DNA of 64,000 nucleotides, taken from positions 8,801,432 to 8,865,431 of the forward strand of contig CP099846.1 in assembly GCA_030062745.1 (NCBI GenBank), in the 5' to 3' direction. Positions 1 through 12,344 of the stretch are shown here, one piece after another (the stretch's first letter is position 1; each line of letters starts with the position of its first letter). The position numbers and the translations under genes are program-made. Source of the stretch: Capitulum mitella (taxonomy: Eukaryota > Arthropoda > Thecostraca > Pollicipedomorpha > Pollicipedidae). The notes beneath the pieces are model-generated. The model worked only from the letters and a program-made list of their open reading frames with translations, ran no database searches and was not told where the DNA came from.

Positions 1-3000
1 AACATCTGTCGTGAGCGGGGTCTTCATAAAGTGGTTTCTTAACGGTGCTGACATGGCAATGTTAAAACGACGATTCAAAATTGCCTCCGTCGTCATGGAC
101 CACACTTTCTTCGAGCTTAAGAAAGGGCTTCCTCCGCGGCCAAACAACGAACACGCTGGGCCTGGTCTGTCGTCGCAACAGAACAAACAACCAACATTTT
201 TTGGCTGCCCTGGTCTTCGCCGACAACCGTCGTCTTCTGGCGAGCTTTGCCTTCGGCCAGACATTTGTTAGCCGGCTTAGTTCCCTCTGTCACCACCGTG
301 ACTCAGAAACGTCAAACGCGTGCCTGTCACCCAATTTGCAACCCGAGTCCCTGTCAATGGTCCGCGATTCTGGCACGGTTCGCTCTGCAGTACATGCTGG
401 TTGATGATCCAAAACGCCGACGGTATCACCACAATGCCTCTGTTTCGCATGATCCGCTGACGTGATCCTGGTGCCGTCTCTGGCCGCGCTGTCACCTGTT
501 ACAGCATCGCCTCCCGACCCCAACCTGCAGACGATTGTGGTGTCGTCCCGGAGCGGGCCGAACCCCCGCAGCCGTCTGCGGGGTTGTCCCCAGCAACCGA
601 GCCCGCCAGCAGCCGGTCTTCCCGAGCGGGTCGAGCCGGTGCCAGCGCGGCCCGCAGCCCGGCCCCTCCCGACAGCGCCGGCCGCCGCTCCAGACAGACT
701 CAAAGCTGCCACCTGGCGGCGGCCCGCCACACACCTGGCAGCCGTCCGAGGAAGCTGGCTGGAGCCCAGCTCGGTCGGCCGGCGCCCCCGCGCCCGCTCA
801 GCTGCAAAAACCGGTGCAGCAGCGGCTCCGCAGCCAGACACTTAACGGCGGCCGGCAGCAATGCCTCACTCCCGGCGGCAACGGATTCTGCCGGGGCCGA
901 CCATCTCTGCAGAAGCAGAACGTCTCTGCCTGGGCAGACTGTCTTTGTCGGGTTCCATCGTCTCCTCAGGAGACCGTCGGCCCCGACGTCGTCGTCACCA
1001 GTCCCGTTGGAAACAGACTGCCGGGGCCGACCGCCACTCCCGGCGGTAACGGACTCTGCCGGGGCCAGGACCTGACGGACGGAGACGGACTGACCGTCTC
1101 CGCCAGGACGCCGCTGTCTCTGCCGGCCCGTCTCAGGGTCGGCTGGCAGCGGCCGCCGGCGGCGGGCCGGAGCCGTGTTTTATCCGTGTCTGCGTCAACA
1201 GGGCGGGCCGGCGGGCCGCCGCCGCGCCAGCTGAACTGGGGCGCGGGGGCGGCGCGCCGCCGACTGAGTCAGAGGCGGGGCACGACCCCGCCGACCCGGC
1301 ACGCCGGAGACGTCACCGGCCGGCGTCAGCGGCCGGCTGTCGTCGGGCCGACTCCCGGCCGACCGCCGGCGGGCCGGACCGCCGCCGGCACGGCGGCGTA
1401 TTTTCAGCGAGGAATGAGGAAACTGCGACACGCCCAGCGGCGGTGCTCAGTCTTCTCGTGCTGCCGTCTAAAAAAAAACTTCACTTCGTTCATGACTGAG
1501 ATCATGTGGGTGATAAATTCTCTCCTGTTGAAACAGTTCTGTTTAAGCGGAAACAACGGCACATTCTAAATGCAGTACTTCGTTTGCAAATCAGCGCAGT
1601 TTCTTCTGGTGGCATAAATCCATAAATCGGCGAATTTCTTGCAAATGCTGCGATGCACGTGCAAAGCAAATTCCACTGAAGTACTATGACTGCTCGGCCG
1701 TTTTAAAAAGGCCAAAAGTCGCAGAAAGGACGTTTTCTGACTTTGGTAACATTCGGGGCTTTAGCCATCGTGGTCCAACAGTGTCTTAATGGACTGTCGC
1801 AAGGGGATCAGACTTTTCAAACAGGCTGTACGGCTAACTATTGATCTTTGTAACTTTATCAATATCGAAAGGTTGGTTATGGTCAGTGACTAACAATGGC
1901 CCAACATGTTGGTTCTGAGCAGAAAAAATGTTTAACATTCACGCAAAAGTCGCGTCGGAACATCCTGAATAGGCATATTTCGTCTAAGAACTATGTGGAA
2001 CAACGATGGTTTGATTTTAGACTAAGCCTAGTTTCACGACACTATGCTAACCTTGCTTGTAACTTGCTTTTTTCTGAGTTCAGTGTGCCTTTAGCCAAGC
2101 TTTCCCGTGACGTCATCTTCATTCCATCTCTTGAGGTTTAATAGCTGGGACTTTTTTACGTGCTCACACCGTCACATGGAACGACCTTAGCAACAAAGGA
2201 GGAGTTATCTCAGGCCACATTCTGCGTTTCCAAGAGTCAGATTTATTTACTTCAGTTTCCAAATGCCAAATATCTTTGGCATCCCCGCCCCTATGGTCGA
2301 ACGGCGGGTTCCGCCCTCTCCCCTCCCTCCGCATTCCGCTGCTTACACGGCAGCACAGGGCTCCCAGCGCCAGCCCCAGCCGGAGTTGAGCTGCCCAGCC
2401 CCGGACCGGACAGCTGAACAGCCTCCTGCTCCGGGCGACAGCTGTTTACCGCCAGACGGCGTGGCGCGCGGCACGCCGGAGTGACGGTTGTGGCGCGGAC
2501 GCCACCAGTAAACACCGGCCACCGGCGCACTTCTCCAGAGCTGCGGCGGCGGCGGGGCCCGGCGGAGACCCTGCAGCTGTTCTGAAGCGGCGCTGGAGCC
2601 GGCAGCGGATCTGGCAGCGGCTCAAGACCGGCACCGCCGCCGCCGGCCGCCGGCCCGGCCTCTGCCGCTCAAGCGCAGGTCACCAGTTATCGCCAACACC
2701 GGCACGGGTCATGGTCTGGGTACGGAACTGAGCAAGGTTCGTCTCGGCTCGAAATTGCCATTAGCACTCGTAACAGATCTCACATATGCGGCCTGTCGCA
2801 CATATTTGGAAATGGAATGGTGCGAATGGCAATGATTGCTCCACGTTGCAGCGAACAAATATGAAGCATTTCAAAGGTTCTGGCTGATGCAGTTGCTGAC
2901 AAGCATACGCAGATCGCGCGCGCGTTCTGGAATGGAAGAAGGCTATCGACAGACAGCACGTGCTCGCCGAAGTTTGCACTGAATTTCGTGATTCCCCGCT

Positions 3001-3600
3001 GTCAAACGACGCTCGGTTCTGTCGAGATCAGACCTTCGATGGAAGCAAAACCACCGGAGACCCTGGCCCGGATCTGGTGGATGAGAACATCACGTGCCAA
3101 GCAGCTGACTCCGCGCCGCCGGCTCGTCCGGCAGGTGCTCTGGCAGCCGCACAGAATGCACGGCATGCTGCATCGGAGCGCGGCCTCCTAAACCCGGCTC
3201 CGCCCTGGTCGCGAGCTGCCGGGACCTCTGGACGCTTCGTCCGGGCTTAACTGGCCCGGGTCTTCACCCTCACGCCAGCGGCCGCTTCACGAAGCCGTAG
3301 TGGCACAGGGAGGCCGTGGCCCACAAAAACGAGGGGCTTCCGTGTTTTGAGCGGTGCGCGAGTCCAGTCGGTCAATGGCACCCATCCCCACCCAGGATCA
3401 GTGTTACAGCTCTTCGTCAGGGGACAACTGACCACCGCAGACAGGCCACGCTGAACGCCTTTCAATCTAGACGGGATCATTCTGCGGGATTCTCATCTCT
3501 TGACGTACGGATTAAATGTCACGCAGTCAGCGAGGGTCAATTCATATCTCTGCAAGCGACAAATATTAGAAATTTCTCTTAAATCTAAAACTTCTGTGAC
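1..3600. other. Presumed Fhod intron, CpG-rich patches
   Basis: This stretch lies downstream of Fhod exon 13598-13707 in transcript direction and is most likely intron. Three very GC- and CpG-dense patches (about 480-1440, 2290-2690 and 3100-3250) alternate with ordinary sequence. Long open frames in the patches are stop-poor because of composition; they overlap on both strands and show no conserved motif, so I do not call them genes. The missing next Fhod exon (continuing the GBD and the conserved RTQLSVR-type stretch of FH3) was looked for on the minus strand and not seen. Confidence 0.5.
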
Positions 3601-3619
3601 ACGTATGAGTATGAGCAAC

Positions 3620-3875
3620 GCAGCTCGATGTTGTTACTGCTCAACCTGTCTTCTGCTCAGCAGAGAGGATGAGCAGTAACAACAGTGCAATGATGTCACT
3701 GCTCATGTTAGTAACGCCGCTCCGTGTTGTTACTGCTCATCCCGACTACTGCTAAGCAGAGAGGGTGAGCAGTGATAACAGTGCAGTGACGTCACTGCTC
3801 ATGTCAGTACCGCTGTCCGGTGTTGTTGTTCATCCGGTCTATTGCTCAGCAGACAGAACGAGCAGTAACAACACT
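3620..3875. repeat. Three tandem ~100-bp hairpin-forming units
   Basis: Three head-to-tail copies of a unit of about 95-100 bp. Each unit is itself an inverted repeat: the left arm GTTGTTACTGCTCA (3630-3643, 3726-3739, degenerate 3822-3832) is answered by TGAGCAGTAACAAC or a close variant (3670-3683, 3766-3780, 3859-3872). Between hairpins sits a second palindrome, TGATGTCACTGCTCA in the first unit and TGACGTCACTGCTCA in the second. The function is unknown; folded transcripts or a mobile-element remnant are both possible. Confidence 0.85.
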
Positions 3876-3879
3876 GGGC

Positions 3880-4575
3880 TACAATACTTGAACAGCACGA
3901 AACGTCTTCCATTTTCTGAAGAGGAAGCTGGCAGGTCTGGCTGACGGGTAAGGTTTTCATAACATCGTTCTGGGCGGCCGACGTTGCTGAAACACCAGCC
4001 CTTTCGGAATGTAGACCAAACACAAGAGCCATTGGTACTGCAATGACGCAAATATGGCTCTCTTCCTCATCTTTACAAACATTCAAGGAATGTGAGGCTA
4101 CTGACTTCGCTCCTTGTGAACAACTGAGTCATATTTCTAAGTTCCAGCTCGAGGTTTGTTTTAGCCTGAGGTTTGCTGTCGCGCCATGTCAACGATAAAA
4201 GGAGAAAGATCTAACCATGAAAAGCAAACAAAAAGTTATTCAGTCGTTTCGAACGGTATATTCAACTGTCAAGACACCACTGAAGAAAGACGTGTTTATG
4301 GAGACAAACGAAACAACGGTGCCTGTATCCCAGTTATCAACGTCATCTGCCTCATCCGGACGTCCGTGACTTGTCTGTCGTGACGGATTTCGTACTCAGC
4401 GTCCAATCTTCCGGATCTACTAGTCCGCTTCCCTTTCAGCCACATCTCAGCCAGGTCCAGTGCGGTGCTCTATTGCACGGTCTCCCCGTCCTCCGTTCAA
4501 CCCTCTCCGGCACAGAGGAAGCCGGCAGGTTTGGGTGTCCTCTGTCAGGACGTCAGTCGGCAGTGTCCTCTCAGA
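3880..4575. other. Non-coding stretch, nothing recognised
   Basis: Ordinary composition, with short open frames only on both strands. I see no splice-bounded exon and no terminal repeats. Confidence 0.4.
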
Positions 4576-4579
4576 CTCA

Positions 4580-5220
4580 GACTTAGACTCAGACTCAGGC
4601 GTCGGTCAGCGGTGTCCTCTCTCAGGCGCCGCTCGGTAGTGCGCTCTATCAGGGAGCCGGTCAGAAGTGTCCTCTGTCAGGCGCGCTCTGTCAGGAGCCG
4701 GTCAGAAGTGTCCTCTGTCAGGCGTCAGTCAGCGGTGACCTATCTCAGGCGCCGCTCGGTAGTGCGCTCTGTCGGGAGCCGGTCAGAGGTGTCCTCTGTC
4801 AGGCGCCGCTCGGCAGTGCGCTCTGTCGGGAGCCGGTCAGCAGTATCCTCTGTCAGGCGTCAGTCAGCGGTGACCTATCTCAGGCGCCGCTCCGCAGCGC
4901 GCTCTGTCGGGAGCCAGTCAGCAGTGTCCTCTGTCAGGCGTCAGTCAGCGGTGTCCTCTGTCAGGCGTCAGTCAGCGGTGACCTATCTCAGGCGCCGCTC
5001 GGCAGCGCGCTCTGTCGGGAGCCGGTCAGCAATGTCCTCTCTCAGGCGCCGCTCGGCAGCGCGCTCTGTCAGCCGGTCAGCGGTGTCCTCTGTCAGGCGT
5101 CAGTCAGCGGTGACCTATCTCAGGCGCCGCTCGGCAGTGCGCTCTGTCGGGAGCCGGTCACAGTGTCCTCTGTCAGGCGCCGTTCGGCAGCGCGCTCTGT
5201 CGGGAGCCAGTCAGCGCCGG
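4580..5220. repeat. 27-bp minisatellite with ~81-bp higher-order unit
   Basis: Tandem array of related 27-bp subunits (read on + as SAVSSVRRQ, SAVTYLRRR, SAARSVGSR) arranged mostly in sets of three. Typical words are TCAGCGGTGTCCTCTGTCAGG, TCAGCGGTGACCTATCTCAGG and GCGCGCTCTGTCGGGAGCC. Because the unit is a multiple of three and GC-rich it creates a spurious 336-codon plus-strand open frame (4465-5475). Copies differ by substitutions and by unit deletions, as expected from unequal exchange. Confidence 0.9.
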
Positions 5221-5479
5221 CTGCTGTTTGCCCAGCCCTGCAGTCCGGTCTCCGCTCTCCGTCTCCCAGACAGGTACACGGTCTGGGTCGGGCCGACACG
5301 GAGCGTCGCCGCTGCGCAAAAAAAGACGCCACAATGGGAGCGGGGCGGTGACCGCCGGCGCGCACCGGCCGGGTTTCTGGTGCAGCTCTCTCTGTTTTCC
5401 GCCGCTCTCGGTCGGAGCCCTCCGCAGTCCAGCCTGGAGCGTCTTCGGTCGTCACACGCGCTCGAAGCACTCTGATAAG

Positions 5480-7365
5480 TAGATGAAGTACTCTTTACGA
5501 AAATCCCTAATCGTTTAAACAGCAAAATTTGTAAACAGATGGCCACTATCTGAACGCAATGCTGCGGAAATTCAAAAGTCAAACAATGGGTGTGAAAAAT
5601 CGAAAGACAGTTTTCGAAAAGCAACAAATAAAGTGATATCAGGTGTGTTTTAAGTAGATCTTTCCATATTCCCCATCACTATGGCCCTATGATCCGTAAA
5701 ATTTCCCCCGTTTACATCATGTTACAGCTTCTCCGAAAGAGTTCACGTAATAATCCTCACCACACACACTGCATTCGGAGGAAATTCAGCTCTCCCTCGT
5801 ACAGAGCCACATGGCTTCAAGTGCGTGTGTCCGAGACAAATGTGTGCCAGCGCCGCTATGCGCGCCTGACCAAACACACCTGCAGTCCTGTCTCAACACC
5901 AGAGTGGCTGTTACCGCCAACAGGACGCACTCGTCGGGCCAGCGGCGGCAGAGTGAGGCCAGGACACGAGCCAGCTGAAGAAACAGCTCCCGTTTGGTTT
6001 GCACGCCGCGCTCGCATTTGTCCGATATTAAGCTTGGTGCGGAAACAGGGCCATCGAATTTTAAAAGACGGGTCCTCACTGTACATTGTCAAGCAGCATA
6101 GTTCGTCTCGCCGCATTATATTTAGAAAAAGGAGTGGTTCACCCCATTCCTACGTTTGTCTTTAATACGTGTTCTATTTAGTATGTAAATACTAGTAAAA
6201 CCAATCTCGGCACCAACACCTGAGATAACACTATACAATGTTTGCAATGTTCTAATGGCCTTCCGGAATGCGCCACAGCTTCATTTACAACGTCCCTACC
6301 GTGAATCCCGTTGTGAGACAGGATAAAAACCATGGAACCAAGCGCAGGATGTAATGCATACCGACATTCTTCACAACAGGGATGTTGGTCAGCTGAGTCA
6401 GACGCGGGCTGAACGAGGCCGATTCAAGCAATGGCCCGAAACTAAGAAGACTCAGACATCTAAAAACTATTGCTTCGGAAATTTCGCGCAGAAACATTGG
6501 TTCGACGCCTGGCCTAGGATTCCGAGCACCAGACGGCGAACGCTCCCGTGGGGATCGGTTCCCGTGCCAGAGCTGCGCCAGCTCGGCATAACCGGCGCCC
6601 GGCCGGCGCCGTCACGACACGCACAGCTGTCCGGCCGTGCAGCTCCGGCTCGAGGCGTGGTCGCTCCGGCACCTATCGCGTCTGGGATCTCGGTCCCGTT
6701 AGACCGCCGGCCGCCGGCGCCCGCCTGCCGCCGTCTGCAGCTCGGGGCATGTCGACGCCAGTGACATCTGGTGCCGGGTGGATCCTGCAGGCTAACAACC
6801 GGATGAATCAAGCTCGCAGAAGAAACAGGAGTGTCGATTGCTGAATGGATGTCGTTGCTGCGATGAAAATTTTTTCCATAAAACGCACGATATTTCTGGC
6901 GTTGCGGAATTAAACGCCTGATGGCACATTTATCACCGTCCGGTGTATGACTGGCGTCCAAAACCAGTTGCCAAGAATAGCCTCAGTCTGAGTAAGAAGT
7001 CAAAGACCTATCCAGAACCAGGCAAAAAACTGTATTGCAACTGGCAACGCGCCCCAACCAAGCACTGGATAAGCAACCGCCATACCTTTCCCATTAATGT
7101 GGTCATTAATCGACGGAAATCTAAAAATTTGCGCGTGGTCCTCCATTGCTGGGAAAGATTTTTCAGTTTTACGTCTGTCTATGAAGACCTGATATGAAAT
7201 TTTTTGTACATCTAATCCTTTAGAAACCTCCATTCCTCAATATTGTTCCAACATCATAAAAGCAAATGCCGGCTAGCAAGACCAAAGGAACGGCATAAAA
7301 ATAGGTGCGTTACATGAAAATTCTTTTGCAGATTTTCCTACGAGAAACCGTAGGAAGTATCGGCC
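5480..7365. other. Non-coding stretch with one GC patch
   Basis: No exon, RNA gene or terminal-repeat element recognised. A CpG-dense patch lies at about 6560-6790. Open frames are short and overlap on both strands. Confidence 0.4.
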
Positions 7366-7369
7366 GCCC

Positions 7370-8480
7370 TAAAACGGGAGTAGCGAGGCGTCGGCGGGCT
7401 GGTGGGCGCCAGATCGCCCGCGGCCACGCCCGGGGCGCCCGGCGGGAGGCCGCCTCGCGTGGGAATTAGTGGCTGGCATTTGGGCCGGTCTGGGCTGCGC
7501 CGCCGCCGCCGACCGCACCCGCCGACCGACCGAGTACAGAGACAGGGCCGGCCGCCGGGCACGCCCTGGGGTCCTCCAGGCGGCCCCCAGGTCAGGTCAG
7601 GTCAGGTCACCCGCTGAGTTCGGAGACTGTGTGCGCCCCAGGTCACGCCCGCGACCTTCTGATCACATACTGAGGTCAGGTCGGCTACTGGAAGTCACGC
7701 CAGTCGGGTCGTGTGACTCGTGTGTTTTCGGCTTCCAGTGGTTTCGCCCACGACGGCTGCTAAGAAGGGATGACCATCGCGCCCAGCGCTGTCTAACGCA
7801 CCACACGAGCGAGACCCGCACGTTTAGCTTGCACACAAATTGGCAGGCATCGGAAAACTAATGCATGTCCTCTCGCATCGCTTGCTCCCAGGGCACCCTG
7901 CAGCGCCTCGGCGGCCCGACCGCCCAGCCAAGACGGGTGGGCTCCGGTGACGACTCGACGAATGACAGCGCCCCCGCCGCCGTCCCCGCCCCCACTCCCG
8001 GGACCGCGTCACAGGTGACTGTGCCGGTGACACGTGCCAGCGTCTGCAGAGTGGGCGGCCGGCGGCGGGCCGGCGGCGGCGCTGGGCCGGCGGCGGCAGG
8101 GCCGGCGGGCGGACGCGGCGCCGTGATCTGGCGTGATGGCCGCTCCGACACGGAGCCGGCTCCGGTTCAGCACGCCTCCCGGAGACGGACCGACCGCCGC
8201 GGAATGTCGAGTGGCCGCGGCCCGAGACGGCCCACCACCGGGCCGGGCCGGGCCTGGGGCTCCGATAGCCGACCTGCGGCCGCGGCCCGAGACGGCCCAC
8301 CGCCGGGCCGGGCCGGGCCTGGGGCTCCGATAGCCGACCTGCGGCGGCGGCCCGAGACGGCCCACCGCCGGGCCGGGTCGGGCCGGGGGCTCCGATAGCC
8401 GACCTGCGGCGGCCGCCCGCCGCGAGCCGCCGGACTGGGCCCGACGGAACCGTGAACGGCACTGGACCCGTTCCCGCGCA
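7370..8480. other. CpG-dense patch with (AGGTC)4
   Basis: GC-rich block holding a perfect short array of AGGTC at 7589-7609, a 5-bp period equivalent to TCAGG, and the 65-bp tandem repeat listed next. The 240-codon minus frame and 177-codon plus frame here are compositional; they overlap each other and encode only Arg/Ala/Pro/Gly-rich sequence. Confidence 0.5.
8210..8412. repeat. 65-bp tandem repeat, three copies
   Basis: The word CCCGAGACGGCCCACC recurs at 8221, 8286 and 8351, giving an exact 65-bp period. Each unit continues through GGGGCTCCGATAGCCGACCTGCGG. Copies are nearly identical, which suggests recent amplification. Confidence 0.9.
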
Positions 8481-11015
8481 GAACACAATGCGTGCTTCTG
8501 GTTTCCGTCCATAATGTGGCCGCCCATAGCTACATTCGAGCATCAAGTTCTGTTGGTGGACAATGCTGCGTTAATTTCACGAGAGCACTGATGGAGGTCA
8601 CCTCTCCATAGCAATGGCACCTGAGACGGCATGTGTCGTACGAGAGGTGTGGTGCAGCAAAACTCCTTCCTTCTGCATTACCAGATGTGCTGCTGTTATC
8701 GGTGTCTGTCCTGTGTTTGGCATTTATCTTCATGTGGCCAGGGCTTACCTTCGTAAAACCGTCATAGCTGACAGAGAAACCTCACAGGTATTCAAAATGA
8801 AAACGGACCTTTGCACTTTAACAGGGCAGTTGAGGAGCTATGTCCTTATCTGGAGTGTCTTATCAAGATAACCAAGATCCCTTACGCTCAAAGTTTACAC
8901 GAAGATATCGCACTTGCACGCCATGCATCCTTGGTGCCCCGTTGCAAGCGATGAACTATGAACAGCTCTAAGGTCAACATACAGGCGTTCAGCAGCGACT
9001 GGCGAGTAAAACCCCTGCTCGGTGCTGCCAGCTCGGAGAGGTCACCTATCCAAACTCACCCATCGCGCAAACACTGCGCCCACGCGTCCGACGCTGCCGC
9101 TTTTAATCAGCGCAAACGCCCAAATCGCGGTCAAACGTCCCCCGGGAAAGTTCACAAATCTATCATCGGCATATTTCACGGAGCACGGCTATGTCTGTCG
9201 GCCGCAAATAGTCCAATCCAAATATCTCAAGCCAGCCCTGACCCCAGACGCCGCGAAGACGGACCGACCACCTGATGTTGGCACCCCCCCCCCCCTCTCG
9301 AACACCGCCCACGACCCCTCTTCGCCACTATTTCGGCTCGCGTTCCTGCGCGCGCACACAAGAGAACAGCCGAGCCAGAGCGGCCCGTGGCCCGCCGGGT
9401 AAATATTTGCCTTGGAGCTCCATGGGGCGGGGCACGGCCGTGGCTTGGAGCCGCCAGGCCTGCCGCGGTCATGGATTGCACGGCTCCGCACAGGGAGCTG
9501 GGGCCAAGCGACAGGGCGCGTGAAGGCCAGTGACGGAGCCAGGGTTCCAGGGTTTTCTCTTGGAGTGAGCCCGTCGTTTCCTTGATGGAGTACCCAAACA
9601 GGGGCATTAAAAAGCATGCCTTTGCCTTTCTTTTCTATAGACATATCAGCCTTTCGTGGCAAACCCTATAACATAAAGATGCAATAAAAGAAACTGAAAA
9701 GTGATGAAAAAGAACAACAGCCAAATAATTCAAGAAATTTGCCACTTACGAATATACTGATTCGAGGGAAAGAAAGAGGCTAGCTTTAATAGTTTCTGCT
9801 TCTTCTCCCAACTCCAAAAACATTCCATGAAGCAATCATCAATACCAGGCCAAAACGGCCAGGAAGTGGGTCTGGGACCCATGCCATGAATACTTTTCCA
9901 ACAGAACACCAGCAACAGGAACAGCTGTTACTGCTCTGTTGGGGCAAACGGGACGGCAGTCTGCTTCACAGCCCAGTGCTGCAAGACTGATGCCGGTACA
10001 CGACTAGTGCCACGGCGAAGGCCACCAACTAGGCTTCACTGGCACCCGGCAGGGCATGTCCGGCGAAACAGTTTCACTCACAACAACGTACAAACAACAA
10101 AACGTCCCCCTTTTCTAGACGTGCGGCAATGAGAGTTTGGAAAACAGGTCATGAAAGAGCTGTTCCCCTTTTCTAGACGTGCAACAATGAGAGTTTGAAA
10201 AACTGGGCATGAAAGAGCTGTGACACGACACTCAAACTGAACAAAGTCTTGCACGGTTTACACAAAAAGCATTCTGGTCTCAGGCTTTCCCCAAGACAGG
10301 CTACTTGCTCGCATTGTTCATCCACCGCTTTCTCAACCATCTGAAGTCGAACTGCAGGACCTTGCGCAATGATGCGGGATTTCCTGAGCAGCCCACGGAA
10401 GACCAACACCAGCTTGTTTTCTCCGTAAATCTGCTTTGGAAATCGACGATGACGCATCTAGGAAAACCAACTAGCCAGAGGGTCGAGGGCGACAACAATG
10501 ACGCGAGTCAGGCACTGATCAAGCTGTTACACGCGGATCCAAGATCTCGGAAATATGGTGTCACATGGTCACGTAACCAGGTCTTCATACTCTTGCTCAG
10601 GTAACTTTGTCGGCCGATATTTCTGGAGACGTACAGAATATTCCCGTAACTCTGGACTCCCGCCTGGCCGGGGACTATGACCGGGTATTGGCTGTCAGAT
10701 TTCCGCTCGCTTGGTCACGATCGGCCTTCGCCGCGTGACCTTTGCCAGATTTTCCCACATAACGAGCACGACTGACTCCCAGCCACTGTTTGCTCAGGAA
10801 GAATTCTGCACACGACACGGCCCAAGGCCCAACACAAATCTTACAATCCAAACGTCTTACCCAGAAACGGCTATTTCCATGCAGGGAGTTTCAGAAGTCC
10901 CCTTCGGTTTTTCGCTCGCCATTTCCATGGATTTTGGAGCATCTTTACAAAACTGTGGTGGAATTTCCTGTGTATTTATTTTTCGTATGAAGTCAGATTT
11001 TTATAATTTCATCTC
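8480..11015. other. Non-coding stretch, nothing firmly recognised
   Basis: Mixed-composition intron-like sequence. A minus open frame at 10173-10457 and one at 9730-9915 look somewhat protein-like but match no family I know and have no convincing splice pair. Fhod exon 3 is not here as far as I can see. Confidence 0.35.
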
Positions 11016-11019
11016 TACA

Positions 11020-11703
11020 CAAAAGAGCCAGGCCTCTTTTTGTGATGCACCTTGGACAATTTTTGACACAGTTCAGCGTAGAAGACAAATGGCTGCCAAA
11101 ACAGAGCTTTTGAGATGGAGCTTAAAGCTCTTTAGATCAGTACTTAAATAAATGACTGGGCAAACATACAGACATCTTTTTGTTCAACTCTTTTCATGAG
11201 GTCAAACGTCTCTTTTTAGGAGGTCGAGGTCAAAGTAAAACGTCCCCATTTGGTTTTCAGCACAGTTTTTTGGCCGCTGATTTCCAAAATGAAATTCCCG
11301 ACTTGCCGGGTTAGGATAGCGTTCTCTGTTCGCATGTCAAGGTTCAATTCGATATCGGTTTAGGGCGTGGAGCTATGGCCTTGAAGTGTCCACGCGCGTA
11401 CCCTTTCTCAAGACTGCCAAGAACGGGACATGGAGGAATTTAGCCAATTCAAATGACTGGAACCGTTTTAAAACACTGTGGAATGAGCTCAAGGTCGTTT
11501 TCTGACACTGAGGTCATCTGAGGTCATTTCAGGCCAAGATGCTTGGATGAAAATGCGGCCATGATTCTCCTCTTTTTCATGTCCCTGGCACCGCCTATGC
11601 CAGCATTGTACGAACAAGGTGGTACGATTTGCTCTTCTTAAGTATAAAATGACTCGTGCAAGCAAAAGAACTAAATGTGCACACACAGATGCGCTCTCAC
11701 AAG

Positions 11704-11752
<49 letters not shown>

Positions 11753-12150
11753 GCATATATATGTGTATATATATACCGCTTTAATGTTCATTCAGTTAAA
11801 AAATACAAAGTTTCCATTTTCCAACCCTTCAGAAAGTCTACAAATTTTCCAAAAAATCTTAACTTGCAGACCAAAGAGAAATTTCATTATAATCATTAAA
11901 AATAGCATGAAACTAGAAAAGCAAAATTATAACACGAAAAAATCACTTTTTTATTTGAGCCCTGAGCCCCTTACAAGATTTTCACAACGTGTTTTCTTAC
12001 AAACATACCTTACGTCATGGCGAATCGAATGGCGTTTTTGTGATCAAGTCGGAAGGGCAAGTTTCCAGATCTCACAGGTGACTGAATAGACCCCCCCCCC
12101 CTCAAAACGGGAATGCGTCCATGGCTTTGGGCACGAAAATAAGGTTAATG
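11020..12150 (+). mobile_element. Diverged relative of the piggyBac-like MITE at 51.1 kb
   Basis: This ~1.1-kb segment is collinear with 51240-52317. Shared blocks include the CAAAACAGAG / AAAACAGAG region, GGAGCTATGGCCT / GGAGCTATGACCT followed by GCGCGYGTACCC, the strongly conserved TTTTTCATGTCCCTGGCACC and CGCCTATGC (11574-11599 versus 51810-51834), and GTCATGGCRAATCGA. The right end finishes in GGTTAA (12143-12148), like the TTAA end of the other copy. The left end is not resolved. A (CA)n(TA)n microsatellite interrupts it. No transposase is encoded. Confidence 0.65.
11709..11775. repeat. (CA)n-(TA)n microsatellite
   Basis: About 13 CA dinucleotides followed by TA/TATG runs. It produces spurious low-complexity reading frames on both strands. 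Confidence 0.97.
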
Positions 12151-12344
12151 TACTGCGTTGCTGCGTTTTTTTTTTTATTTCATCATATTCGCGTTCTTGT
12201 TTTTTTTTTCTTCGTCTGTCCGGTATTTCAAGGAGAACCAAACGGTGCGGGCCAATGAGAGACCGGTAACAGAGGTGGGCCACTGCAGCGAACACAGCAG
12301 ATTTTCCGTTATCCGACGGCCGGTCGGAGCCGACATGGTCCGGT

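Noticed and set aside
4465..5475. 336-codon plus-strand frame rich in RS/SAV repeats
   Set aside because: Entirely produced by the 27-bp minisatellite; no splice-site or homology support.
10173..10604. Overlapping plus and minus frames with protein-like stretches (NKLVLVFRGLLRKSR)
   Set aside because: Checked as a possible Fhod FH3 exon; no similarity to the expected RTQLSVR/LKQIF region and no matching splice phase.
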